Shown: positions 1 to 6,155 of the stretch, piece by piece
Numbering within the stretch: position 1 is the first letter of the stretch
Layout: each line of letters starts with the position of its first letter
Assembly: GCA_017394805.1 (NCBI GenBank)
Contig: JAFPXC010000016.1
Location: forward strand, 1-34,591
Length of the DNA: 34,591 nucleotides
Direction of reading: 5' to 3'
Source: Clostridia bacterium
Lineage (GTDB): Bacteria; Bacillota; Clostridia; Christensenellales; CAG-1252
Translations under genes and position numbers: made by a program
The notes under the pieces: model-generated
The model's input: only the letters and a program-made list of their open reading frames with translations
Told to the model about the DNA's origin: nothing
Databases searched by the model: none

Positions 1-1
1 C

Positions 2-88
2 ACAAGTTTGGAAGAATATATAGCCCTTGTTGAAGATTGGATAGAGTTTTACAATACAAAACGCATAAAAAACAGGAAGAGAACTTAA
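2..88 (+). CDS. IS3-family transposase, C-terminal fragment
   Basis: This open frame enters from the left edge and ends at a TAA. The visible 28 residues include EEYIALVEDWIEFYNTKRI, which matches the end of the DDE integrase domain in IS3/IS150 OrfB transposases (a Y-N-x-x-R-I motif). The usual C-terminal S-P-x-x-Y-R ending is missing: the frame stops a few residues after KRIKNRK. This copy may therefore be slightly truncated or frameshifted. Most of the gene lies outside the window, so activity cannot be judged. Confidence 0.6.
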   Translation, partial: TSLEEYIALVEDWIEFYNTKRIKNRKRT

Positions 89-112
89 TCCCTTCCTGTT
101 AAGCGTTTTTTT
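71..112 (+). terminator. Hairpin terminator after the transposase
   Basis: AACAGGAAG (71-79) pairs perfectly with CTTCCTGTT (92-100), followed by a T-rich run. The stem overlaps the last transposase codons, as in many compact IS elements. Confidence 0.65.
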
Positions 113-157
113 ATTGAGTGTCCCAAATGGGGTTCACTTCACGTAGCCTCCTTTTTG

Positions 158-171
158 TGGCGGAAGCAGAG
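158..171 (+). repeat. Copy of the tRNA-Ser 3' end, putative distal attachment site
   Basis: TGGCGGAAGCAGAG is identical to 4382-4395, the CCA end and acceptor/T-arm part of the minus-strand tRNA-Ser. Similarity continues 3 bases with one mismatch. The two copies are direct repeats flanking the AT-rich zinc locus. A fragment of a tRNA 3' end at the far end of a segment next to that tRNA is the classic signature of site-specific integration. No integrase lies between the repeats. Confidence 0.6.
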
Positions 172-249
172 AGAGTTTGTGCGAACACAGATTTTTATTG
201 TAGGCAGTCTTTTTGCATACGCATTTTGCCGTTATAATACAAAAAAGTC

Positions 250-299
250 TTGACAAAATCCTTTTCAATTGCTATAATAATTTGCAAATAAGTTGCAAA
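250..299 (+). promoter_or_regulatory. Promoter and probable Zur operator
   Basis: A consensus promoter is visible: TTGACA (250-255), 17-bp spacer, TATAAT (273-278). It is followed at once by two TTGCAA motifs (282-287 and 293-298), giving the palindrome TTGCAAATAAGTTGCAA over the predicted start site. Given the Fur-family gene and zinc transporter downstream, this is best read as the autoregulatory operator of that repressor. The assignment as a zinc box is inferred; the sequence differs from the Bacillus Zur box. Confidence 0.7.
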
Positions 300-315
300 T
301 TGGGGCGGAGGAGTT

Positions 316-708
316 ATGCAGAATTACAATACACAACAAAGACAAATTCTTCTTGATTTTTTTGCCCGACATATAGATCAGAGCGTTTCCACGGTAGAAG
401 TAATAAACGAGTTAAGAGAACGTCAAATCAGCGAAAGTGCTATTTACCGCAATTTGCTTTTACTTGAAAAAGAAGGAAAACTACGCAGAACAAGCAAAAT
501 CGGAGATCGCAAAACGTACTATCAGTATATAGACAACGACGAATGCAAAGGACAGATCCATATTTCCTGTATAAAGTGCGGCAAGACGACTCATATTTCC
601 CCGAATGTGAGCAAGCGCCTTGCAAAAAACTTAAAGGATGAAGATAATTTTATAATTGATAACGATGAAACCGTAATATACGGCTTATGTAAAAAATGCG
701 GAGGCTGA
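316..708 (+). CDS. zur: Fur-family metal-dependent repressor, probably Zur
   Basis: This 130-residue protein has the usual Fur-family length and layout. The N-terminal half is a winged helix (residues about 1-80, including SAIYRNLLLLEKEGKL, the recognition-helix region). The C-terminal half has two CxxC pairs, CIKC and CKKC, which form the structural zinc site of Fur, PerR and Zur proteins. The family represses metal-uptake genes when metal-loaded. Zinc is favoured because the gene heads a cluster encoding a His-rich ZnuA-type binding protein, ATPase and permease. The His-rich stretch typical of Fur is reduced here. The start has a strong GGAGGAG site, and an operator-like palindrome lies in its promoter. 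Confidence 0.85.
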   Translation: MQNYNTQQRQILLDFFARHIDQSVSTVEVINELRERQISESAIYRNLLLLEKEGKLRRTSKIGDRKTYYQYIDNDECKGQIHISCIKCGKTTHISPNVSKRLAKNLKDEDNFIIDNDETVIYGLCKKCGG

Positions 709-724
709 AAGGAGATAAACCGAG

Positions 725-1018
725 ATGACAACGAGAAAGAAAGCGGCAATTGCATTAACAATTTTATTTGTTTTTGTTATGCTTTTTTCTCATATTTTCG
801 TTATTGCGGAAGCGGACCACGAATGTTCGGGCGAAGACTGCCCGATTTGTGAGATAATCGCTATCGTTTCGGACACGATTAAAGGTTTGTCTCTGATCGG
901 TTCGGCTGTCGTAATCTGCGCCGCGCTTGTTTTCGGGATTGTAAAATCATTATACGTTAACAATGAAGCGCAATCCGTTTCTTCTCTTATAACGTTAAAA
1001 GTCAAACTTTCGAATTGA
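725..1018 (+). CDS. Small Cys-rich membrane protein of the zinc locus
   Basis: The 97-residue product starts with a hydrophobic N-terminal segment (about 7-28, a signal anchor or signal peptide). Next comes a short acidic Cys cluster, DHECSGEDCPICEII (C-x4-C-x2-C), and a second hydrophobic segment (about 54-73). It begins 16 bp after the regulator stop with a GGAGAT-type ribosome-binding site, so it is co-transcribed with it. The Cys/His/acidic loop between two membrane spans suggests metal binding at the membrane, but that is inference; I recognise no named family. A hairpin terminator follows it. Confidence 0.75.
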   Translation: MTTRKKAAIALTILFVFVMLFSHIFVIAEADHECSGEDCPICEIIAIVSDTIKGLSLIGSAVVICAALVFGIVKSLYVNNEAQSVSSLITLKVKLSN

Positions 1019-1045
1019 TTTTAAAAGTCAAAAAGCAAGGGAGTA

Positions 1046-1073
1046 ATCTATCTTTTTTAAGATAGATGTTTTT
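1046..1073 (+). terminator. Hairpin terminator between the small membrane gene and znuA
   Basis: ATCTATCTT (1046-1054) pairs perfectly with AAGATAGAT (1059-1067), followed by GTTTTTG. It could attenuate transcription into znuA, or znuA may have its own promoter; none with good spacing is evident in 1074-1130. Confidence 0.7.
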
Positions 1074-1145
1074 GTGTGTTTTGGGCAATATGCAGTCCCC
1101 TTGCCATTTTTATGCCCTTTTATTATCATTTCGGAGGTTTTTATT

Positions 1146-2144
1146 ATGAAAAAAATAATTGTAATGTTTATTGTGCTATGCACTCTTATTTCCGGAATCG
1201 GCGTTTTGTCGGCTTGCTCCGGTTCTCAAAAAAACAGTGAAAAAATTAAAATCGTAACGACCGTATTTTCGGAGTACGATTGGACGATGAACGTACTCGG
1301 CGACCAAATAGACAATGCCGAAGTTGCGCTTTTATTAGATAGCGGCGCTGATCTTCACAGTTACCAACCCACAGTTGCAGATATAGCGAAAATTGCCACT
1401 TGCGATTTGTTTATTTACGTCGGCGGCGAATCCGACGAATGGGTCGACGACGCATTGAAAAATGCAACGAACCCAAACATGATCGTCATCAATCTCCTTG
1501 AAACCCTCGGAGACAAGGCGAAAGAAGAAGAGATCGTCGAAGGTATGGAAGGCGAAGAACACGATCACGATGAAGGGGAAGAACATGACGACGAGGAGGA
1601 AGAAACGGAATATGACGAACACGTTTGGCTTTCTCTCAAAAATGCAGTGATTTTTGTCAACGAGATTGCTTCCGCACTCGGCAAAATCGACAAAGATAAC
1701 GCTTCCGCATATGAAAGCAATGCCAAGGATTATAGCGGCAAATTGTCGGCGTTGGATAATCAATATGAGCAGGCAGTTGCAGCCGCAACGACAAAAACGT
1801 TATTGTTCGGCGACAGATTCCCTTTCCGTTATCTTGTTGACGACTATGAGATTTCATATTACGCCGCTTTCGTAGGTTGCTCCGCCGAAACGGAAGCAAG
1901 TTTTGAAACCATAGTTTTCCTTGCAGGCAAAGTTGACGAACTCGGACTTACCGCTATTTTGAAAATAGAGAGTTCCGATGGTAGTATTGCGCAAACGATT
2001 AAAGAAAATACTACCGCCAAAAATCAAAAGATTTTGACTATGGATTCATTGCAATCCGCAACGAAAAAAGAGTACGCCGCAGGCAGAACGTATCTGAAAG
2101 TAATGCAAGATAACCTTGCGGTTTTGACCGAAGCGCTCGGATAA
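1146..2144 (+). CDS. znuA: Zinc ABC transporter substrate-binding lipoprotein
   Basis: This 332-residue protein belongs to the cluster A-I (ZnuA/TroA) metal-binding family. It has a lipoprotein signal ending in LSAC, the first ligand region DLHSYQPT, and a charged His/Asp/Glu loop (around residues 130-155, with EEHDHDEGEEHDDEEEE) typical of zinc-specific members. EHVW then supplies the second ligand His. Where ZnuA normally has the third ligand in a THxAFxY motif, this protein reads GDRFPFRY, with Asp in place of His. The ATG at 1146 was chosen because TCGGAGG lies just upstream and the lipobox is correctly placed. The protein should capture Zn(II) outside the membrane and deliver it to ZnuB. 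Confidence 0.93.
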   Translation: MKKIIVMFIVLCTLISGIGVLSACSGSQKNSEKIKIVTTVFSEYDWTMNVLGDQIDNAEVALLLDSGADLHSYQPTVADIAKIATCDLFIYVGGESDEWVDDALKNATNPNMIVINLLETLGDKAKEEEIVEGMEGEEHDHDEGEEHDDEEEETEYDEHVWLSLKNAVIFVNEIASALGKIDKDNASAYESNAKDYSGKLSALDNQYEQAVAAATTKTLLFGDRFPFRYLVDDYEISYYAAFVGCSAETEASFETIVFLAGKVDELGLTAILKIESSDGSIAQTIKENTTAKNQKILTMDSLQSATKKEYAAGRTYLKVMQDNLAVLTEALG

Positions 2145-2155
2145 GGAGAATCATT

Positions 2156-2866
2156 ATGGCTCAACTCTCGTGCAAAAACCTTTGTATCGGATATGACAAC
2201 AGCGTTGTCATCGGCAATCTGAATTTTGAAATAGAAACGGGGGATTATCTCGCTATCGTCGGAGAAAACGGCGCCGGTAAATCAACGCTTATCAAAACCT
2301 TGCTTGGGCTTATAAAACCGATATCGGGTGAAATAAACACGGGAGACGGGCTAAAAAAGAACGAGATAGGCTACCTCCCGCAACAGACCGTTGTGCAAAG
2401 AGATTTCCCCGCATCGGTTTGGGAGGTAGTTCTATCGGGTTGTTTATCGGGAATGGGATTAAGACCGTTTTATAACAAAAAAGAAAAGGAACTTGCCCGT
2501 CTTAATCTTGAAAGAATGGGACTGAAAGGATTTGAAAAACGCTCTTACAGAGAACTCTCGGGCGGACAACAACAGCGAGTCTTACTTGCACGTGCATTAT
2601 GCGCTACAAGGAAAATCTTGCTGTTAGACGAGCCCGTTGCAGGACTTGATCCGAAAGTTACGGGCGAAATGTATGAACTTATCGAAAATCTTAATAAAGA
2701 AGGCACAACCATTATTATGATTTCACACGATATTCACGCCGCTGTCGAATATGCAAATAAAATCCTTCATATCGGTAGCAGTTCGTTTTTCGGAACAAAA
2801 GACGATTACGTTTCAAGCGAGATCGGAAAACGGTTTATTCATATAGGAGACAAGGACAATGGCTGA
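2156..2866 (+). CDS. znuC: Zinc ABC transporter ATP-binding protein
   Basis: This 236-residue ABC ATPase has all motifs in order: Walker A GENGAGKST (about residue 37), Q-loop YLPQQ, signature LSGGQQQR, Walker B ILLLDEP followed by VAGLDP, and switch His in MISHD. It energises zinc import through ZnuB. It lies 11 bp after znuA behind AAGGAGAA and overlaps the start of znuB by 8 bp, indicating translational coupling. It matches the ZnuC/MntB type found with cluster A-I binding proteins. Confidence 0.95.
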   Translation: MAQLSCKNLCIGYDNSVVIGNLNFEIETGDYLAIVGENGAGKSTLIKTLLGLIKPISGEINTGDGLKKNEIGYLPQQTVVQRDFPASVWEVVLSGCLSGMGLRPFYNKKEKELARLNLERMGLKGFEKRSYRELSGGQQQRVLLARALCATRKILLLDEPVAGLDPKVTGEMYELIENLNKEGTTIIMISHDIHAAVEYANKILHIGSSSFFGTKDDYVSSEIGKRFIHIGDKDNG

Positions 2867-3719
2867 TATGTTTGAAAAATTGCAATTATATTTCGGATTT
2901 CCGTTTGTTCGCTATGCGCTCATAGTCGGTGTTTTGATCGCCCTTTGTTCTTCGCTTCTCGGCGTAACGCTCGTTCTCAAACGTTTTTCGTTTATCGGGG
3001 ACGGACTTTCTCACGTTGCATTCGGCGCAATGGCTGTTGCGGCTGTTGTCGGGCTGACAAATGAAATGCTCATCGTTATGCCCGTAACAATCGTTTGCGC
3101 CGTGCTACTTTTGAAATCGGGGCAAAACGCAAAAATCAAAGGCGACGCTTCCGTAGCGATGATCTCGGTAGGCGCGCTTGCCGTTGGTTATCTTCTAATG
3201 AATTTGTTTCCTACTTCGTCGAACATTTCAGCGGACGTATGCACGACGCTGTTCGGATCGACTTCTATCCTGACGCTTTCTCAAACGGAAGTGTGGTTGT
3301 GCTTTGCGTTATCCGTTGTCGTCGTTTTGGTCTTTGTGTTCTTTTATAATAAAATATTTGCCGTTACGTTCGATGAAAACTTTGCGAACGCCACGGGAAC
3401 GAAGGCTAACGTTTATAATCTTGTAATCGCAATTATTATTGCCGTGGTCATCGTTCTTGCGATGAATCTCGTAGGGTCGCTTTTGATATCGGCTTTGATA
3501 ATATTCCCCGCGCTTTCGGCGATGCGGATATTTAAGAACTTTAAGGCGGTAACGATATGCTCTGCTGTAATTTCCGTTGCTTGCGCGCTGCTCGGGATAT
3601 TGGCGTCTATTGTTTGGGGAACACCGGTAGGTCCGACAATCGTCGTTGCGGATATAGCGGTATTTTTGGTGTGCTGGTGTGTCGGTTCATTATCAAGATT
3701 TGCCGATAAAGTGAAATAA
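2859..3719 (+). CDS. znuB: Zinc ABC transporter permease
   Basis: The 286-residue product is a multi-span membrane protein of the ABC-3 permease family. The conserved features are KRFSFIGDGLSHVAFGA near the N-terminus and the segment GSLLISALIIFPALSAMRIF in the cytoplasmic coupling region. About eight hydrophobic segments are visible. It forms the channel for zinc delivered by ZnuA, powered by ZnuC. Its start overlaps znuC by 8 bp and its stop is 10 bp before the next lipoprotein gene, so all four genes form one unit. Confidence 0.95.
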   Translation: MADMFEKLQLYFGFPFVRYALIVGVLIALCSSLLGVTLVLKRFSFIGDGLSHVAFGAMAVAAVVGLTNEMLIVMPVTIVCAVLLLKSGQNAKIKGDASVAMISVGALAVGYLLMNLFPTSSNISADVCTTLFGSTSILTLSQTEVWLCFALSVVVVLVFVFFYNKIFAVTFDENFANATGTKANVYNLVIAIIIAVVIVLAMNLVGSLLISALIIFPALSAMRIFKNFKAVTICSAVISVACALLGILASIVWGTPVGPTIVVADIAVFLVCWCVGSLSRFADKVK

Positions 3720-3729
3720 GGAGTTAAAT

Positions 3730-4245
3730 ATGAAAAAAACGCTATTTTTAGTATTACTGTGCAGTCTTTTGTTATTATGCTCTTGCGGAGAAAACACCGG
3801 GAAAATCGTTGCTCCCGAAAAAACGGATAATCCAAGTATTGGTCAAGGGGATAACATTCAAGAACAATCGACAAACACGGACATTCCGACAATAAAATAT
3901 GATACTATCGACGTGGACTTGTCCGTTATGAGCGGGACAATCGCTTATTCGCAAGTTTACGATATGCTGTATAACCCTTCAAGATATGAAGGTAAAATCG
4001 TGAAAATGCAAGGACCATTTTCCGCTTTTTACAGTAACGAGACAAAACTTTATTATCCTGCCGTCATCATAAAAGACGCGACGGCTTGCTGCTCACAAGG
4101 AATCGAGTTTGTTTTATACGGCAATCCTGATTACCCGTTCGGATATCCCGAAGCAGGCAGCACAATCACCATTGTCGGTGAATTTGAAATCTATTACGAA
4201 GGATCCGATCGTTTTTGTCATCTGATAAACGCAGTAATAGTATGA
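3730..4245 (+). CDS. Lipoprotein with an OB-fold-like domain, zinc-locus partner
   Basis: This 171-residue protein has a lipoprotein signal (LLLLCSCG, lipidated Cys near residue 19), a low-complexity linker to about residue 60, and a compact C-terminal domain. The domain contains EGKIVKMQGPF, ATACCSQGIEF and a GSTITIVGEFE strand, the look of a small beta-barrel seen in DUF1980-like lipoproteins, with a Cys-Cys pair. It ends the zinc operon, 10 bp after znuB, and is followed by a strong terminator. A role in extracytoplasmic zinc handling is inferred from context only. Confidence 0.8.
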   Translation: MKKTLFLVLLCSLLLLCSCGENTGKIVAPEKTDNPSIGQGDNIQEQSTNTDIPTIKYDTIDVDLSVMSGTIAYSQVYDMLYNPSRYEGKIVKMQGPFSAFYSNETKLYYPAVIIKDATACCSQGIEFVLYGNPDYPFGYPEAGSTITIVGEFEIYYEGSDRFCHLINAVIV

Positions 4246-4290
4246 AACGGAAATCCGAGCAAACGATTGCTCGGATTTCCGTTTCTTTTC
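4244..4290 (+). terminator. Strong terminator of the zinc operon
   Basis: A perfect 18-bp stem, GAAACGGAAATCCGAGCA (4244-4261) against 4268-4285, with a 6-nt loop and TTTTCG after it. It overlaps the stop codon of the lipoprotein gene. Confidence 0.9.
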
Positions 4291-4327
4291 GTATTCATCG
4301 GTTTATCCTTACACCGAAATAGTCGTT

Positions 4328-4375
4328 AAAAAAGAATAATACGAACTTCGAATTGTTTTCGATGTTCGTATTATT
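4328..4375 (-). terminator. Terminator of the tRNA-Ser gene
   Basis: On the minus strand AATAATACGAAC (4375-4364) pairs with GTTCGTATTATT (4346-4335), followed by CTTTTTT. It lies directly 3' of the tRNA. Confidence 0.85.
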
Positions 4376-4381
4376 TCCGTC

Positions 4382-4470
4382 TGGCGGAAGCAGAGGGATT
4401 CGAACCCCCGTGGGCTTGCGCCCAAACGGTTTTCAAGACCGCCTCGTTATGACCACTTCGATATGCTTCC
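4382..4470 (-). tRNA. tRNA-Ser (anticodon UGA)
   Basis: Read on the minus strand, the 89-nt sequence begins GGAAGCA and ends TGCTTCC-G-CCA, a perfect 7-bp acceptor stem with CCA encoded. The anticodon loop is CTTGAAA (anticodon TGA, reading UCA). A long variable arm (GGGCGCAAGCCC) is typical of serine tRNAs, and the T-arm contains GGTTCGAATCC. It has its own promoter and terminator. Its 3' end is repeated at 158-171, making it the likely integration site of the AT-rich segment. Confidence 0.95.
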
Positions 4471-4486
4471 GCGTGGGGTCGGTATT

Positions 4487-4515
4487 ATTGTAGCGCAAAA
4501 GCGCGGCGGTGGCAA
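4487..4515 (-). promoter_or_regulatory. Promoter of tRNA-Ser
   Basis: On the minus strand: TTGCCA (4515-4510), 17-bp spacer, TACAAT (4492-4487), placed 16 bp before the mature tRNA 5' end. Confidence 0.75.
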
Positions 4516-4561
4516 GTATATTTGACGATTTGTGAATATTATTTGCGTCGAGCGGTGGCGT

Positions 4562-5095
4562 TTATGGGGTGCGTTTGGCGCGGTTTGCCCGTATACGTAA
4601 GCAGATAATCGCGACCAAAAGCCCCACGACGAGTAGGGCGACGGCGGCTATGGCGAGAGTAAAAGGCACCTCTACGAAGGTGACGCGTAGGGGCGTTTGC
4701 TCGGCCACGCAGTATATCCAATGGCCGAAGATGACGGCGGTCGCCAGACACAGCAAGTCGCACGTGGCGGCTACGAGGTCGGCGATACGCCGATTGCCCG
4801 CAGGCGAAAAGAGTTTGAGGGGTTTGGTGCGGTAGGCGCCGAACGCCACGAGGTTGAAGATCGCGAGCAGCAGCCACTCGGCGATGACGGGGTGCAGAAA
4901 GGCGATGCGCTTGTCGCCGAAGAGGTCGAAATAGCCGTTTTGGGCGAAGTGATACCCCACCGTGTCGGGCATATCGTTCAAAGCGATGAGGGCGTATATA
5001 AGCCCGCCCAACGCCGCGCCGAAACAAAGCGCCGTGAATACGGCGTGTACGATGCGGTAGGCGGTATATCGTGCGTTGGCGTCGCGGACAGTCAT
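4562..5095 (-). CDS. DUF1648-like membrane protein
   Basis: The product (177 residues from the second ATG) has four hydrophobic segments. After the first it carries MPDTVGYHFAQNGYFD followed by LFGDKR, which resembles the DUF1648 signature (x-P-x-x-V-P-x-H-F-x-x-x-G) of SdpI/YxeI-like membrane proteins. Some relatives act in antimicrobial-peptide immunity, but most are uncharacterised. Two ATGs (5101 and 5095) are possible. The -10 box TATACT directly abuts the first, so transcription should start at or next to the second, giving a leaderless mRNA; 5095 is therefore preferred. No ribosome-binding site is visible for either. Confidence 0.75.
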   Translation of the reverse strand: MTVRDANARYTAYRIVHAVFTALCFGAALGGLIYALIALNDMPDTVGYHFAQNGYFDLFGDKRIAFLHPVIAEWLLLAIFNLVAFGAYRTKPLKLFSPAGNRRIADLVAATCDLLCLATAVIFGHWIYCVAEQTPLRVTFVEVPFTLAIAAVALLVVGLLVAIICLRIRANRAKRTP

Positions 5096-5101
5096 ACGCA
5101 T

Positions 5102-5130
5102 AGTATATCACACTCTGCGGCAACGTTCAA
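5102..5130 (-). promoter_or_regulatory. Promoter predicted to give a leaderless mRNA (DUF1648-like gene)
   Basis: On the minus strand: TTGAAC (5130-5125), 17-bp spacer, TATACT (5107-5102), then ATGCGT and the ATG at 5095. The start site is expected about 7 nt after the -10 box, i.e. at the A of that ATG. Confidence 0.65.
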
Positions 5131-5190
5131 GTCTTTTCGGCGGCGTCCCAACCCCGCGCGAACCCGCTTCGGCCACTTCGCCCCGCCGCC

Positions 5191-5219
5191 TTGACAGGCA
5201 AACGGATTATGGCTATAAT
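5191..5219 (+). promoter_or_regulatory. Consensus promoter of the nucleosidase gene
   Basis: TTGACA (5191-5196), exact 17-bp spacer, TATAAT (5214-5219): a perfect sigma-A promoter leaving a leader of about 55 nt before the ATG at 5281. Confidence 0.85.
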
Positions 5220-5280
5220 ACAACTATCGGTGCGCTTTGATTGCACGTTATGCTTCGAATACAAGGGAAGAGGTGACGCT

Positions 5281-6078
5281 ATGAAAAAGACTTTTAATAC
5301 GGACGTAGCCCTATTGTCGGTCACGACGACGGAATTCAACGCGGTATTGCACTTTCACAATTGGAAAGCAAAGACTTTCCCCCACGACGAGCAAATATAC
5401 GACGTCGCCACCTTCGAGCGTGACGGCAAGACCTACTCGTTGGTGCACGCCAAAATCGCCGAAATGGGCATGACGGCGGCGGCCGCCACGGCGATGAAAA
5501 TCATTTATACCTTCCGCCCCCGCTATCTCATCATGGTGGGCATCGCCGCAGGTATCGCCAAATCCGATATAGAAGAGCAAATGTACGGAGACGTCATATT
5601 GCCCGACGTCGTGTGGAATTACGCCGCCGGCAAGTTCGTCAGTCCCGAAAAGGCCAAGATCGTGTATGGCAATTTGGGCTTTTTGCCCCGTTCCACGTCT
5701 GAGGCCATTCCCGAGGAGATTGTACCCTATTTGCAGGCGGCCGTATCCTCGCCCGAAAACCCCTGCCACGCCTATATCGGCCCTATGGCTTGCGGCAGTA
5801 CCGTGGTCGCCAGCCGCGAGTTGTTGGAAAAACAAATTTATTCGCAATACCACACCACGGCGGGGCTGGATATGGAATCGTATGCGGTGGTCTACGCGGC
5901 CAATCACGCCAGCGATCCCAGGCCCACGCCCCTCATCGTCAAGAGCGTATGCGACTTCGCCGACAGCAAGAAGTCGGACGATTATCAGCGCTTTGCCGCC
6001 TATTCGAGTTGCGAATTTGCCAAATTCCTGTACGAAAAAATACTACCGATGGAAGATTCCGTGGACGACGATTTTTAG
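5281..6078 (+). CDS. Nucleoside phosphorylase/nucleosidase-family protein
   Basis: This 265-residue protein belongs to the PNP_UDP phosphorylase superfamily. It has MVGIAAGI near residue 85, the ribose-binding GLDMESYAV motif, and VCDFADSKKSDDYQRFAA near the C-terminus. That last motif (K-x-x-C-D-x-A-D-x-x-K) is typical of the nucleosidase domains fused to NACHT/TPR immune proteins in bacteria and fungi, rather than of housekeeping PNP or MTA/SAH nucleosidase. It should split an N-glycosidic bond of a nucleoside or nucleotide; the substrate is unknown. The ATG at 5281 follows GGGAAGAGGTGA; the upstream in-frame ATG lies in the promoter. It is a single-gene unit with a perfect promoter and a terminator. 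Confidence 0.85.
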   Translation: MKKTFNTDVALLSVTTTEFNAVLHFHNWKAKTFPHDEQIYDVATFERDGKTYSLVHAKIAEMGMTAAAATAMKIIYTFRPRYLIMVGIAAGIAKSDIEEQMYGDVILPDVVWNYAAGKFVSPEKAKIVYGNLGFLPRSTSEAIPEEIVPYLQAAVSSPENPCHAYIGPMACGSTVVASRELLEKQIYSQYHTTAGLDMESYAVVYAANHASDPRPTPLIVKSVCDFADSKKSDDYQRFAAYSSCEFAKFLYEKILPMEDSVDDDF

Positions 6079-6106
6079 TCGCTTCCGTTCTCGTATGCGG
6101 AAACGT

Positions 6107-6143
6107 AAAAAAGGCACCGAGCGTTCTGTGCCTTTGTTTTTTT
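6107..6143. terminator. Bidirectional terminator between converging genes
   Basis: AAAGGCAC (6110-6117) pairs with GTGCCTTT (6128-6135); a T run follows on the plus strand and an A run precedes it. It separates the nucleosidase gene from the converging ATPase gene. Confidence 0.85.
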
Positions 6144-6155
6144 GCGGGTTTGGTC

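Larger units (their letters stand above)
1..141 (+). mobile_element. Right end of an IS3-family insertion sequence (partial)
   Basis: The window opens inside a transposase C-terminus (2-88), followed by a hairpin and a terminal-repeat-like sequence at 118-141 (GTGTCCCAAATGG, then GGTTCACTTCA). On the opposite strand this begins TGAAGTGAACCCC, the usual form of an IS3-family end (TGA...). The left end lies outside the window, so element length and target duplication cannot be seen. It sits just outside the tRNA-like repeat at 158-171. Confidence 0.65.
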
